A DNA stretch of 64,000 bases from Aeromonas finlandensis (GTDB taxonomy: Bacteria > Pseudomonadota > Gammaproteobacteria > Enterobacterales > Aeromonadaceae), in assembly GCF_000764645.1 (NCBI RefSeq), contig NZ_JRGK01000269.1, positions 38,398 through 102,397 of the forward strand, in the 5' to 3' direction. Each line of letters begins with the position of its first letter. The first letter of the stretch is position 1. Under the pieces are notes generated by a model, which was not told the DNA's origin, did not search any database, and worked only from the letters and a program-made list of their open reading frames with translations. Position numbers and translations under genes: made by a program. Below, piece by piece: positions 1 to 8,202 of the stretch.

Positions 1-282
1 GTCGCCGTAGCAACCCGTTATCAGGATCACCCCAAGGTGCCAAAACTGGAGCAGGAGCTCTCTGCCGGTTGCGCCCTGATGGCGATGCAGATGGCCGCGC
101 AGGCGCAGGGCTTTAACGGCATCTGGCGCTCCGGCTGGTTTATCTTCGATGAGCAGATCAACAAGGGATTGGGATTGGCGGCAGAGGATCAGCTGGTGGG
201 CTTCCTCTACCTCGGCACCCCCATGCTGGAAGCGCGCAAACTGCGCGAGCTGCCGCCGGATGCGTTTGTCCGCCGTTTCTGA
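1..282 (+). CDS. ydjA: NAD(P)H nitroreductase, YdjA type (3' part only)
   Basis: The reading frame is open from the first base and stops at 280-282, so the N-terminal part lies outside the window and 93 residues are visible. The stretch AQGFNGIWRSG followed by GFLYLGTP is characteristic of the C-terminal half of E. coli YdjA, a small FMN-dependent nitroreductase that acts as a homodimer in the cytoplasm. The visible part ends in PPDAFVRRF, comparable to the family's normal C-terminus, so this is an edge truncation and not a broken gene. The FMN-binding N-terminal residues cannot be checked. Family assignment is firm; the physiological substrate is unknown. Confidence 0.85.
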   Translation, partial: VAVATRYQDHPKVPKLEQELSAGCALMAMQMAAQAQGFNGIWRSGWFIFDEQINKGLGLAAEDQLVGFLYLGTPMLEARKLRELPPDAFVRRF

Positions 283-309
283 CGCGTTGGTTACGTTGCA
301 GTTGAGAAA

Positions 310-343
310 AGCAAAGCCTCGAGAAGTCGGGGCTTTGCTGTTT
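310..343 (+). terminator. Rho-independent terminator of ydjA
   Basis: A perfect 9-bp stem (AGCAAAGCC at 310-318 paired with GGCTTTGCT at 331-339) closes a 12-nt loop and is followed by GTTTAA. It lies 27 bases after the ydjA stop. The U-tract is short. Confidence 0.6.
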
Positions 344-496
344 AACCGTGAATAGTAACCAGAGTGATTGGGGAAAATAAATGGGTCAAAGGGGCTTCGC
401 GCGCCGTAGCAGGTAATTATTTAAATAGTGCGATACGCCTCGCAATCCTGTTGTTTTTCACTGTGTAAAACGTTTGCTTTTCGCTAATATTCTTTT

Positions 497-602
497 GCCA
501 GTTTAGAAGGGCATTCCTTCTAATTTTTCTGCGATGAGAGTCGCAATTCCGTAGCACCTTTTAACAGCCCAACGTCCTCGTGACATTGGGCTTTATTTTT
601 AT
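497..602 (+). ncRNA. Candidate small RNA ending in a strong terminator
   Basis: The 370-base gap between ydjA and the next gene holds three tandem hairpins and no credible ORF. The first is TTAGAAGG (503-510)/CCTTCTAA (516-523), followed by five T. The second is TGCGA/TCGCA around 531-546. The third is AGCCCAA (566-572)/TTGGGCT (586-592), followed by TTATTTTT. ydjA already has its own terminator at 310-343, so a second and third terminator imply a separate short plus-strand transcript. A TAATAT element at 485-490 could be a -10, but its -35 is poor. It resembles none of the sRNAs I can recall (Spot 42, RyhB, GcvB, MicA, FnrS). The 5' end is a guess. Confidence 0.3.
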
Positions 603-652
603 CTCTTTTTGCCATTTCGTGACGAACGCTATGTCGCTACGAGCGAGCTTCG

Positions 653-1621
653 TCAAGTTGGCTTCAGCAGGTTCTGTGGTTGCCCAGCGGCAAAGGCCAG
701 CACATTCTCGAACGCCACGCGAAAGTAGAGTTCGTAGCTGTTTTGCTCCACATAGCCCAGATGGGGCGTTGCCAATACGTTGGGCAGGCGCAGCAGGGGC
801 TCGTTTTGTGGCGTGGCCGGTTCGATGTCAAACACATCGATCGCGGCCCGTTTCCCAGGATGGGTGCTTAGCTCTGCATAGAGGGCGCCCCGTTCGATAA
901 GCTCGGCCCGGCTGGTATTGACCAGCAGGGAGTCCGCTTTCATCTGTGCGAGATCTGTGCAAGTCACGCAGCCGCGGGTTGCCTCGCTCAGGCGCAGATG
1001 CAGCGTGAGGATATCGGCCTGACTGAAGAAAGCCTCCTTGCTGGAGGCGCGGGCATAGCCATCCAGTTCGGCCTGCCTGCGCGAAGCGTCACTGCCCCAT
1101 ATCAGCACCGACATGCCAAATGCCTTGCCGTAGCGGGCGATCCGCTGGCCTATCTTGCCGTAGCCCCAGATGCCGAGTGTCAGCCCATGCAGCGTGCGTC
1201 CCAAACCGAGGGTGCCTGATTGCTGCCATTGGCCTTGGCTCAACGCCTGGCTGTAAGCAGGAATATGACGGGAGGCTGCCATGATGAGCGCCCAGCAGAG
1301 CTCGGCGGGGGCAATGGGGCTGCCGATCCCTTCTGCCACGGCAACGCCGTACCGCTGGCACAGTGCCGGGTCGATATGCTGACTGACTTTGCCGGTCTGG
1401 CTGATGAGTTTAAGGGTGGGAAGCCGCATCAGCAGTTGTTCGTCGATGCGGGTACGCTCGCGGATCAGCACCACTGCTTCCATCCCTTCCAGCATGGCGG
1501 CGAGGCGTGCCGGATCGGGTTCGCTCTGGTTGAGGATGGTGACGTCATGACCCGCCAGCAGGGCAAAGCAGGGGAGGTGACGCACCTGATCCTGATAGTC
1601 ATCCAGAATGGCAATCCGCAT
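653..1621 (-). CDS. D-isomer-specific 2-hydroxyacid dehydrogenase family protein
   Basis: This 322-residue cytoplasmic oxidoreductase of the D-2-hydroxyacid dehydrogenase superfamily has the Rossmann motif GIWGYGKIG near residues 150-158. The catalytic triad is visible as Arg in NTSRAE (about 238), Glu in DVFDIEP (about 267) and His in ATPHLGY (about 287). After the second beta strand the segment GSDASRR carries serine and arginines where NAD-dependent members usually have an acidic residue, so NADPH preference is possible. The family reduces 2-keto acids (glyoxylate, pyruvate and related), and the substrate cannot be read from the sequence. It is monocistronic and convergent with the upstream plus-strand transcripts. 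It occupies the position downstream of prmA where many gammaproteobacteria have dusB-fis. Confidence 0.8.
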   Translation of the reverse strand: MRIAILDDYQDQVRHLPCFALLAGHDVTILNQSEPDPARLAAMLEGMEAVVLIRERTRIDEQLLMRLPTLKLISQTGKVSQHIDPALCQRYGVAVAEGIGSPIAPAELCWALIMAASRHIPAYSQALSQGQWQQSGTLGLGRTLHGLTLGIWGYGKIGQRIARYGKAFGMSVLIWGSDASRRQAELDGYARASSKEAFFSQADILTLHLRLSEATRGCVTCTDLAQMKADSLLVNTSRAELIERGALYAELSTHPGKRAAIDVFDIEPATPQNEPLLRLPNVLATPHLGYVEQNSYELYFRVAFENVLAFAAGQPQNLLKPT

Positions 1622-1765
1622 AAGAAGTCCCTCTCGGTTGCGTTGGCTCGGACCGCTATCTTACCGGAATAAAGGTGTCTGTTGTTTTCAAATGAACACA
1701 GTTCGAAGGGAGGGCGATCAAGCCCATGTCCACGGACGGGGAAGGGCCCGGCAGGCCAAAATAGT

Positions 1766-1789
1766 CAGGGCCCCCGAACGGGAGCCCTG
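1766..1789 (-). terminator. Terminator of prmA
   Basis: CAGGGC/GCCCTG pair around a C/G-rich interior at 1766-1789. Read on the minus strand the hairpin is followed by ACTATTTT. It lies 33 bases beyond the prmA stop. Confidence 0.55.
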
Positions 1790-1821
1790 ATGGCATGAGG
1801 CTGGCTCAATGCTGACCGCGC

Positions 1822-2700
1822 TTAGCCGTGCTTGCGGCCGGAGAGGCGGCACCACTCCTCCTTGACGGCGGTCGGGTCCATCTCGAACCACTGGCCGTAG
1901 ATGGTTTCCAGCTCCGGGGCCTGGCTCTCCAGCACGCCGGAGAGGGCCATCAGGCTGCCCGCTTTGCCGTGGCCGGCGATCAGCGGTGCCAGTTCGCGCA
2001 GCGGGCCGGCCAGGATGTTGGCGACGACGACGTCCGCTTCGACATCTTGCGGCTGGTCGGCAGGCAGGTAGAGTTCAATCTGGCCCGCAACGCCGTTACG
2101 CTCGGCGTTGTCGTGGCTGGCCTGAATGGCTTGCGGGTCGATGTCGATGCCGATGACGCGGGCTGCCCCCAGTTTCAGGGCGGCGATGCCGAGAATGCCG
2201 GAGCCGCAACCAAAGTCGACCACGGTTTTACCGGTCAGATCGAGGCCGTCCAGCCACTGCAGGCAGAGGGCGGTGGTGGGGTGGGTACCGGTACCGAAGG
2301 CCAGACCCGGATCCAGCATGACGTTGACCGCATCGGGGTTCGGTACATCGCGCCAGCTCGGGCAGATCCAAAGCCGTTCGCCAAACTGCATAGGGTGGAA
2401 GTGATCCATCCACTCGCGCACCCAGTCCTTGTCTTCCAGCTGTTCGACCTTGTAGCCGACGTTTTCGCCGAAGATCTGCTGGAAGAAGGCGATGGTGGGG
2501 GCCGGATCGGTTTCGGCATCGAACAGACCCATCACTTCGGTCTCGCCCCAGAGCGGGGTTTCACCGGGCATGGGTTCATAGACGGGCACATCCTTGGCAT
2601 CCATAAAGGTCACCGCCTGGGCTCCACGCCCCAGCAGCATGTTGCTCACCTTGTCTGCGGTCTTGGCAGTGGCGTTGATTCGAATTTGTATCCAGGGCAT
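1822..2700 (-). CDS. prmA: Ribosomal protein L11 methyltransferase
   Basis: PrmA trimethylates lysines and the N-terminus of ribosomal protein L11 using S-adenosylmethionine. The 292-residue product has almost the same length as the E. coli enzyme. An N-terminal substrate-recognition domain begins [13 protein letters not shown]. It is followed by the loop [14 protein letters not shown] and the SAM-binding motif [20 protein letters not shown] (about 160-180), both diagnostic of PrmA. In E. coli prmA follows panF directly. Here panF is about 4 kb away, separated by a PTS gene and a LysR/dehydrogenase pair. The gene appears to have its own promoter region (2701-2800) and terminator. Assignment is secure. 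Confidence 0.96.
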   Translation of the reverse strand: MPWIQIRINATAKTADKVSNMLLGRGAQAVTFMDAKDVPVYEPMPGETPLWGETEVMGLFDAETDPAPTIAFFQQIFGENVGYKVEQLEDKDWVREWMDHFHPMQFGERLWICPSWRDVPNPDAVNVMLDPGLAFGTGTHPTTALCLQWLDGLDLTGKTVVDFGCGSGILGIAALKLGAARVIGIDIDPQAIQASHDNAERNGVAGQIELYLPADQPQDVEADVVVANILAGPLRELAPLIAGHGKAGSLMALSGVLESQAPELETIYGQWFEMDPTAVKEEWCRLSGRKHG

Positions 2701-2804
2701 GGCGTCGACTCTTCATAAATGTGAAACCGCGAGATTCTACCATCATGGGGCAGTGCTGTCGTGGTTTGCCCATGGCGTGGGGCTATATGAGGGATTTTGC
2801 CGGA

Positions 2805-2833
2805 TTGGCACGGTTCCTGTATTGCTCTATGCA
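2805..2833 (+). promoter_or_regulatory. Candidate sigma-70 promoter for a short transcript
   Basis: TTGGCA (2805-2810), a 17-bp spacer and TATGCA (2828-2833) on the plus strand, with no ORF behind it and a strong terminator about 70 bases downstream. The -35 matches 5 of 6 bases of the consensus, but the -10 only about 3 of 6. Confidence 0.35.
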
Positions 2834-2839
2834 GGCGAA

Positions 2840-2913
2840 GACGACCGGTTTTCGCTGAACGCTTTGCTCAAGTTCCGTCATCTTTCACTGCCACCCTCGG
2901 GTGGCATTTTTTT
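2840..2913 (+). ncRNA. Candidate small RNA between prmA and the alcohol dehydrogenase gene
   Basis: A predicted start near 2840 and an intrinsic terminator (TGCCACC 2889-2895, loop CTCG, GGTGGCA 2900-2906, seven T at 2907-2913) delimit a transcript of about 75 nt. The gene to its left, prmA, points away, so the terminator serves no annotated gene on this strand. There is no start codon with a ribosome binding site and no ORF of useful length. I do not recognise the sequence as a known sRNA. Confidence 0.35.
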
Positions 2914-2949
2914 ATCTGCACTTATTTGTCAGGTAAAAATCTGCCAGAC

Positions 2950-2978
2950 AAAAAAAGAGCAAGGTCGACACCTTGCTC
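2950..2978 (-). terminator. Minus-strand intrinsic terminator
   Basis: GAGCAAGG (2957-2964), loop TCGACA, CCTTGCTC (2971-2978). Read on the minus strand the hairpin is followed by TTTTTTT (2950-2956). It can end the transcript of the alcohol dehydrogenase gene with a 3' UTR of about 260 nt, or an independent RNA made from 2979-3236. Confidence 0.7.
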
Positions 2979-3096
2979 AAGGATGGGCTGGCGCCGGTTT
3001 GGCGCCCTCATGCTGCTGTTGGCACGCCAGATGCAAAGACTGGATTGTCCTGCATAAGGATATGTGTGTGATTGTTACCCCAATGTTCAGGTATTC

Positions 3097-3128
3097 AGGC
3101 CATTTCTCGCGAAATGGCCTCTTTTTTA
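3097..3128 (+). terminator. Plus-strand intrinsic terminator without an obvious gene
   Basis: AGGCCATTTC (3097-3106), tetraloop TCGC, GAAATGGCCT (3111-3120), then CTTTTTT. This is a canonical strong terminator on the plus strand. The sequence before it (2979-3096) has no supportable ORF, so it may end a second unannotated RNA or act as a roadblock against transcription into the convergent gene. Confidence 0.7.
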
Positions 3129-3236
3129 ACTTATTGTCGGACGTTGGCCTGCCACTGGCGGGCATGAGTGCCGATTGCTGTGCCCGTTTGGGGCATCTCC
3201 TTGGTGAACTTATCCCATCATGGTGCGTTTGAGGGC

Positions 3237-4253
3237 TTAGTTGGCAAAGCCGCTCATGTCGATCACCAGCTTGCCTACCATGCGGCCCGCTTCCACCTCG
3301 GCATGGGCCTGAGCCAGCGTGACCGGGGTCAGCGAGGGGATGGTTCTGGTCAGAGTGGTCTGCAATACCCCTTCATCGACCAGTGCCGCCACCCGGCCGA
3401 GCAGGTGGTGCTGCTCGATCATGTCCGGGGTCTGGAACAGGGAGCGGGTGAACATGAACTCCTGGCTGAAGGTGACGCTCTTGCTCTTGAGCAGGGAGAG
3501 ATCCCACGGCTCGCTCGATTCGGCGATGGTACAGATATGGCCGAACGGGCGGATCAGCCCGGCCATGGTGGCCCAGTGCTCGGCAGTGGCGTTGGTGCAG
3601 AAGATGGCATCGACCTGAGTGATGCCAAGGGCGGTCAGCTCCTCCTGCAACTTGTGGTGGTTCACTACCTGATGGGCGCCCATCTCGAGGCACCACTCAC
3701 GACTCTCGGGGCGGGAGGCGGTCGCAATCACCTCCATGCCGGTGAGCTGGCGGGCGAGCTGGATGGCGATGGAGCCCACGCCACCGGCGCCGCCAATGAT
3801 CAGCAGTTTGCCACGACTTTCGCGGGTGAGGGCGAAGCGATCGAACAGGGTCTCCCAGGCTGTGATGGCGGTGAGCGGCAGGGCGGCGGCCTCCACATCG
3901 CTCAAGCTAGTGGGGGCGATCGCGGCGATACGCTCATCCACCAGTTGCAGGGCGCTGTTGCTGCCGGGGCGGCTGATGTCGCCTGCATACCAGACCCGGT
4001 CGCCCGCCTTGAACAGGGTGACTTCGCTGCCGGTGGCGATCACTTCCCCCACCGCATCCCAGCCCAGTACCCGGGGCGCGCTTTCAATTTTGGCCTTGGG
4101 GGAGCGCACCTTGGTATCCACCGGATTGATGGAGGTGGCGGTGACCCGCACCAGCAGATCCCGCGGACCCGGAGTGGGGTCGGGCAGATTGGCGGCGATA
4201 AAGCAGTCGGGGTGGTCGCTTGGCAGGTAGTGAGTCAGGGCAATGGCTTTCAT
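3237..4253 (-). CDS. MDR-family NAD(P)H:quinone / zinc-type alcohol dehydrogenase-like protein
   Basis: This 338-residue medium-chain dehydrogenase/reductase begins MKAIALTHYLPSDHPD, has the GroES-like fold at the N-terminus and the nucleotide-binding motif GGAGGVGSIAIQLA around residues 155-170. The members it resembles (zinc-type alcohol dehydrogenase-like, quinone oxidoreductase branch) lack catalytic zinc and reduce quinones or enones with NADPH. I start it at the ATG at 4253, preceded by AAAGGAAAAACC. A longer open frame to 4517 runs back across the divergent lysR gene and is not plausible. It is transcribed away from the LysR gene at 4354, the usual layout of a LysR regulator and its target. 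Confidence 0.85.
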   Translation of the reverse strand: MKAIALTHYLPSDHPDCFIAANLPDPTPGPRDLLVRVTATSINPVDTKVRSPKAKIESAPRVLGWDAVGEVIATGSEVTLFKAGDRVWYAGDISRPGSNSALQLVDERIAAIAPTSLSDVEAAALPLTAITAWETLFDRFALTRESRGKLLIIGGAGGVGSIAIQLARQLTGMEVIATASRPESREWCLEMGAHQVVNHHKLQEELTALGITQVDAIFCTNATAEHWATMAGLIRPFGHICTIAESSEPWDLSLLKSKSVTFSQEFMFTRSLFQTPDMIEQHHLLGRVAALVDEGVLQTTLTRTIPSLTPVTLAQAHAEVEAGRMVGKLVIDMSGFAN

Positions 4254-4305
4254 GGTTTTTCCTTTCAAATCGCTGTGTTCGGGATTGCCACTCACTCTAG
4301 TCTGG

Positions 4306-4322
4306 TTAATTATCAAGATTAA
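4306..4322. promoter_or_regulatory. Candidate LysR-type operator
   Basis: TTAAT-N7-ATTAA is a perfect 5-bp dyad inside the 100-base divergent gap between the dehydrogenase and lysR genes. It fits the T-N11-A geometry of LysR-family recognition sites. Confidence 0.45.
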
Positions 4323-4353
4323 GATGGGTAATCGGTAAAGACTGTTTGAATAT

Positions 4354-5226
4354 ATGAACAATGTCGATCTGGAGTTGATGGGACTGTTCGCCACCGTGGT
4401 GGAGCAGGGGAGCTTTACCCGGGCCGCCGAGCTGCTCGGCATGCCCAAGTCATCGGTGAGCCAGAAGATCTCGCGGCTCGAATCCCAGCTCGGGGTGCGG
4501 CTGTTGCAGCGCACCACCCGCAGGTTGAGCCTGACGCCGCAGGGTGAACTTTATGTGGAGCACTGTCAGGGACTGCTGGCACTGGCCCGTAGCGCCAATC
4601 TGGCGATGGCGCGGCTGCGCTCGGCCCCGGCGGGGCGGGTGCGGATCACCGCCCCCGAGGCGACCGGTACCCTGCTGCTTGGCCGGATCCTCGCCGAGTT
4701 TCGCGCCCTCTATCCCGAGGTGGTGCTGGAGCTGACCCTGAGTGACGAACAGCTCGATCTGGTGGGGGAGGGTTACGATCTGGCGTTGCGGGCGGCGCCG
4801 CTAAAAGACTCCAGCCTCATCTGTCGGCGCATCGGTGAGGTGGCGCGCCATCTGGTGGCGGCGCCCGCCTATCTGGCGGCCCACGGCATGCCGCAACAGC
4901 TGAGCGAGCTGGGCCGCTATGCCTGTCTGGTGCACTCGGCCATGCCGGTGTGGCCATTGCAAGAGGGAGGCTGGCGGCCGCAGGGGGCCTGTGTCAGCAA
5001 CAGCTTGCTGGCGCTGCGGGAGATGGCGCTCCATGATGGGGGGATTGCCCTGTTGCCCCACCATGTCTGCGAAGGGGATTTGGCTGCGGGGCGGCTGCAG
5101 AAAGTGCTGCCGGATCAGCCCATTCCGGCCAACCCGTTTTACCTTATCTATCCGAGCCGAGAGCATCTAGCCCCCGCTCTGCGCACCCTGATGGATTTCG
5201 TGGCCGAGCGGTTGCCGTTCGCCTGA
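4354..5226 (+). CDS. LysR-family transcriptional regulator
   Basis: This 290-residue LysR regulator has a winged helix-turn-helix at residues 1-60, including GSFTRAAELLGMPKSSVSQKISRLE and the typical RLLQRTTRRLSLTPQG. The substrate-binding-like domain follows from about residue 90 and contains DLALRAAPL and the C-terminal GIALLPHHV. It belongs to the large subgroup (PecT/DsdC/AaeR-like) usually found beside an oxidoreductase gene. The divergent dehydrogenase at 3237-4253 is the obvious candidate target, probably induced by an electrophile or quinone. That target is inferred from position. Its stop is one base before the end of the convergent PTS gene. Confidence 0.88.
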   Translation: MNNVDLELMGLFATVVEQGSFTRAAELLGMPKSSVSQKISRLESQLGVRLLQRTTRRLSLTPQGELYVEHCQGLLALARSANLAMARLRSAPAGRVRITAPEATGTLLLGRILAEFRALYPEVVLELTLSDEQLDLVGEGYDLALRAAPLKDSSLICRRIGEVARHLVAAPAYLAAHGMPQQLSELGRYACLVHSAMPVWPLQEGGWRPQGACVSNSLLALREMALHDGGIALLPHHVCEGDLAAGRLQKVLPDQPIPANPFYLIYPSREHLAPALRTLMDFVAERLPFA

Positions 5227-5227
5227 G

Positions 5228-6685
5228 TTACCAGCTGCTCTGGCTGGCCGACTCCTGATTGGGTTTGAGGCCGAGGGGGACCGACTGGCGCTCCGCCAGC
5301 ATGCGGATCTGCCCTTCAATCAGGCTGGCGCTGGGGCCCAGCACCAGTACCAGCTGGTGCTCGTTGAGCTGGATCCAGGAGAGGCAGCCCAGACCCAGCA
5401 GGCGGGATTGATCCACCAGCGAAATATCGCGTACCCGCAGGCTGAGGCGAGTGAGACAGACACTCATCGCTTGCAGGTTATCCATCCCGCCCAGCACCTT
5501 GAGATACTGGATAGCCAGCATCTGCGGATCGGAAGGGGCGACGCTGGCAAGGCGCGGGTGTTCCACTGCGATGGGCTTGCTCGGCATGCTGAGGGGGGCA
5601 CGCTCCAGCAGCTGATAGAACAGCAGGGTGTAGGCGACGAAGAACAGGATACCGACCGGAATGAGCCAGAAGCTGTGCTCGCCGGATTGATAGCTAAGTA
5701 CCAGATCCAGCAGACCGGCGGAGAAGTAACTGCCCACCTTGATCCCCAGCCCGCTACAGACCGCCAGCGACAGCCCGGTCAGCAGGGCGTGGGCGAGAAA
5801 CAGCCAGGGGGCGGTAAAGGCGAACAGAAACTCGATGGGCTCGGTGATGCCCACCAGTGCCGAGGTGAGCGCCAGGGTGAGTAGCAGCCCGCCCTGCGGC
5901 AGCCGCTGCATCCGCTGGCGGTGCAGCCAGATGGCAAAACAGGCGCCCGGCAGGCCGAACATGATGATGGGGTAGAGACCGGCCACATACCCTTCATGGA
6001 GCGGTTGGGCGGCGGCCAGCGCCTGCAGGTTGCTCTCGCCAAGGCCGATGACGCTACCCAATACCTGATGCAGTCCCAGCGGGATCAACAAGCGGTTGAG
6101 GGTGCCGTAGCAGAAGGCGCCAAACGGCGTGGTGAGCAGCTCGGAGGTGAGCAGGGTCAGCCCGCGCTCCAGTGGCGGCCACAGCAGCGAGAGGGGAATG
6201 GCGATCAGCAGACAGGCCAAGGCCGAAACCAGCAGGCTGGGAAACTCCCCCTTGGCGATCTGCAGCCAGCGAGGCAGTGTTTGCTGGTGTACCCAGGGAT
6301 AGATGATGGCGGTGGTGAGCCCCGCCAACAGGCCGCAGATCATGTCGGCGTGCAGGTTGGGGGCCAGGGTATTGAAGGCGGTGCTGAGCAGCAGGAAGTT
6401 GACCGCACCCGCCAGCGTCTGTCCGCCCAGCTCCTGCCGACTCAGGCCAAAGGCGATCGCCACCGCATAGATAAGCGGCATCTGGCTGAAGATCGCCTGA
6501 CCGGTGAGGGAGAGCACCGCCAAATCGAGCACGTCGGGTTGCCCAAGCCGGTAGATCAACGCCGCCATCGGCAGGATGGAGACGGGCAGCAGCAGGGCAT
6601 AACCGAGCCGCTGCAGGGCTTGAGTAACGACTTGTCGAGTGGCTTTAACGGGCATACAGCGGCTACTTTTTGTGACTTGGCGCAC
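5228..6685 (-). CDS. PTS system EIIBC component, glucose/N-acetylglucosamine superfamily
   Basis: This inner-membrane sugar permease and phosphotransfer protein (485 residues from the GTG at 6685, or 475 from the ATG at 6655; neither has a strong ribosome binding site) has an EIIC domain of about 10 hydrophobic segments. The sugar-site signature GITEPIEFLF and the motif YPIIMFGLPGA are both present. The C-terminal EIIB domain contains the phosphorylated cysteine in MSVCLTRLSLRVRD (Cys about 409). No EIIA domain is fused, so it probably takes phosphate from a separate EIIA-Glc. Substrate is not predictable; it is shorter and more diverged than PtsG or NagE. It lies between panF and prmA, which are adjacent in E. 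coli, suggesting insertion of this block. Confidence 0.82.
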   Translation of the reverse strand: MRQVTKSSRCMPVKATRQVVTQALQRLGYALLLPVSILPMAALIYRLGQPDVLDLAVLSLTGQAIFSQMPLIYAVAIAFGLSRQELGGQTLAGAVNFLLLSTAFNTLAPNLHADMICGLLAGLTTAIIYPWVHQQTLPRWLQIAKGEFPSLLVSALACLLIAIPLSLLWPPLERGLTLLTSELLTTPFGAFCYGTLNRLLIPLGLHQVLGSVIGLGESNLQALAAAQPLHEGYVAGLYPIIMFGLPGACFAIWLHRQRMQRLPQGGLLLTLALTSALVGITEPIEFLFAFTAPWLFLAHALLTGLSLAVCSGLGIKVGSYFSAGLLDLVLSYQSGEHSFWLIPVGILFFVAYTLLFYQLLERAPLSMPSKPIAVEHPRLASVAPSDPQMLAIQYLKVLGGMDNLQAMSVCLTRLSLRVRDISLVDQSRLLGLGCLSWIQLNEHQLVLVLGPSASLIEGQIRMLAERQSVPLGLKPNQESASQSSW

Positions 6686-6741
6686 AGTTTAACCGGAAAC
6701 CACCCATTTGGGGATAGTTTTGGAACCCTTAATTTATCTTT

Positions 6742-8202
6742 TTAATATTTCTGCTCGAAAAGTTCCCGTACTTCCCGCGAGGGCGGCGCCGTCAGCAGGC
6801 TCACCGTGATAAAGACCACCAGCGCCAGCGTGAGGCTCGGCACGATGGCGTGCAGCCCTGCCAGCTTGATCCCCCACTGACTCAGCACCCCATAGCTGAC
6901 GATGCCGCTGACCATGCTGGCTAGCGCGCCCGGGCCGTTGGCTCGTGACCAGTAGAGGCCGAGCACCAGCGGCCAGAGGAATACCGCCTGCAGGCCACCG
7001 AAGGCGAGCAGGTTGAGCCAGATGATCATCTCGGGCGGTTGCAGTGCCGCCAGCAGCACCAGGGTGCCGAGGATCAGGGTGCAGAGCAGGGAGAGGCGCG
7101 GAATGCGCACTTCCAGCTTCTCCTGTTTCGGGCTGAGGTAGTTGAGGTAGAGATCCTTCACCAGAGTGGCGGAGGCCTGGATCAGCTGGGAGTCGATGGT
7201 GGACATGATGGCCGCCATCGGTGCCGCCAAGAAAACCCCCGCCAGCCAGGGGGGCAGCACTTCCATCATTAGGGAGGGCATGATCTTGTCCGGGCTGTCC
7301 ATGCCGGGCAGGATGGCGCGGCCAAGGGCGCCAGCCAGATGCATGCCGAACATCAGCAGGGCGCTGACCACGGTGCCGATCAGAATGCCGCGATGGAGCG
7401 CCTTGCTGTCGCGATAGCCAAAGCAGCGCAGCGCCGAGTGGGGCAGCCCCACCACCCCGACACAGACCAGGATCCAGAAGCTCAGCATAAAGGGCTGGGT
7501 CAGCATGTCATCGGCCCCCTGCGGGCTCACCAGCTTGGGATCGATCTCCCTGAGCTGGTGGATGAGGTTCGGCAGGCCGTCACCGGCGACCAAAATCCCC
7601 GCCAGCAAGGCGCCGGTGCCGATCAGCATGATAATCCCCTGCAGGGCATCGGTCATCACCACGGCACGGAAGCCGCCGATGATGGTGTAGAGCAGCACGC
7701 AGCTGGCAAACAGCATCAATCCCTGCTGGTAGGAGAGGCCGGTGGCGGTCTCCAGCAGGCGGGCGCCGCCGATAAACTGCACCACCATGGTGGCGATAAA
7801 GGCGAGGATGATGGTGACGGAGCCGAGGATCACCACCGCCTTGCTCTGATAGCGGGCCCACAGCATGTCGTTGATGGTCACCGCATTGACCCGGCGGGCG
7901 ATGATGGCGAACTTCTTGCCCAGTACCCCCAAGGTGAGCCAGACGGTGGGCAGCTGGATCATCGCCAGCAACACCCAGCCCAGACCAATCTTGTAGGCCG
8001 CCCCCGGCCCACCGATAAAGGAGGAGGCCGAGGTGTAGGTGGCTACCAGCGTCATCGCCAGCACCAGCCCGCCCATGCTGCGGTTGCCGATGAAGTACTC
8101 CTGCACGAAGTTGCCTTCCGCGCGATGGCGACTGGCCCAAAAACCGACCCCCAGCACCAGCACCAGATAGATGAAGAGCGGCAGCATCAGCTCAAGATTC
8201 AT
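6742..8202 (-). CDS. panF: Sodium/pantothenate symporter
   Basis: PanF is a sodium:solute symporter that imports pantothenate, the coenzyme A precursor. The 486-residue product has about 13 hydrophobic segments. It contains family signatures such as YTSASSFIGGPGAAYKIGLGW and the central segment GGFRAVVMTDALQG. I use the ATG at 8202, giving MNLELMLPLFIYL. A 17-residue upstream extension is rejected because it overlaps yhdT out of frame and lacks homology. The start overlaps the end of yhdT by 11 bases, so the two are translationally coupled, as in E. coli yhdT-panF. Length is nearly that of E. coli PanF (483). Confidence 0.93.
   Translation of the reverse strand: MNLELMLPLFIYLVLVLGVGFWASRHRAEGNFVQEYFIGNRSMGGLVLAMTLVATYTSASSFIGGPGAAYKIGLGWVLLAMIQLPTVWLTLGVLGKKFAIIARRVNAVTINDMLWARYQSKAVVILGSVTIILAFIATMVVQFIGGARLLETATGLSYQQGLMLFASCVLLYTIIGGFRAVVMTDALQGIIMLIGTGALLAGILVAGDGLPNLIHQLREIDPKLVSPQGADDMLTQPFMLSFWILVCVGVVGLPHSALRCFGYRDSKALHRGILIGTVVSALLMFGMHLAGALGRAILPGMDSPDKIMPSLMMEVLPPWLAGVFLAAPMAAIMSTIDSQLIQASATLVKDLYLNYLSPKQEKLEVRIPRLSLLCTLILGTLVLLAALQPPEMIIWLNLLAFGGLQAVFLWPLVLGLYWSRANGPGALASMVSGIVSYGVLSQWGIKLAGLHAIVPSLTLALVVFITVSLLTAPPSREVRELFEQKY

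Noticed and set aside
2805..2825. Sigma-54 promoter (TTGGCACG ... TTGCT)
   Set aside because: The spacing between the GG and GC elements is about 15 instead of 10 bases, so only a sigma-70 reading is kept.
4254..4517. 88-codon N-terminal extension of the alcohol dehydrogenase
   Set aside because: It would run across the divergent lysR gene, is not conserved in the family, and the ATG at 4253 has a good ribosome binding site.
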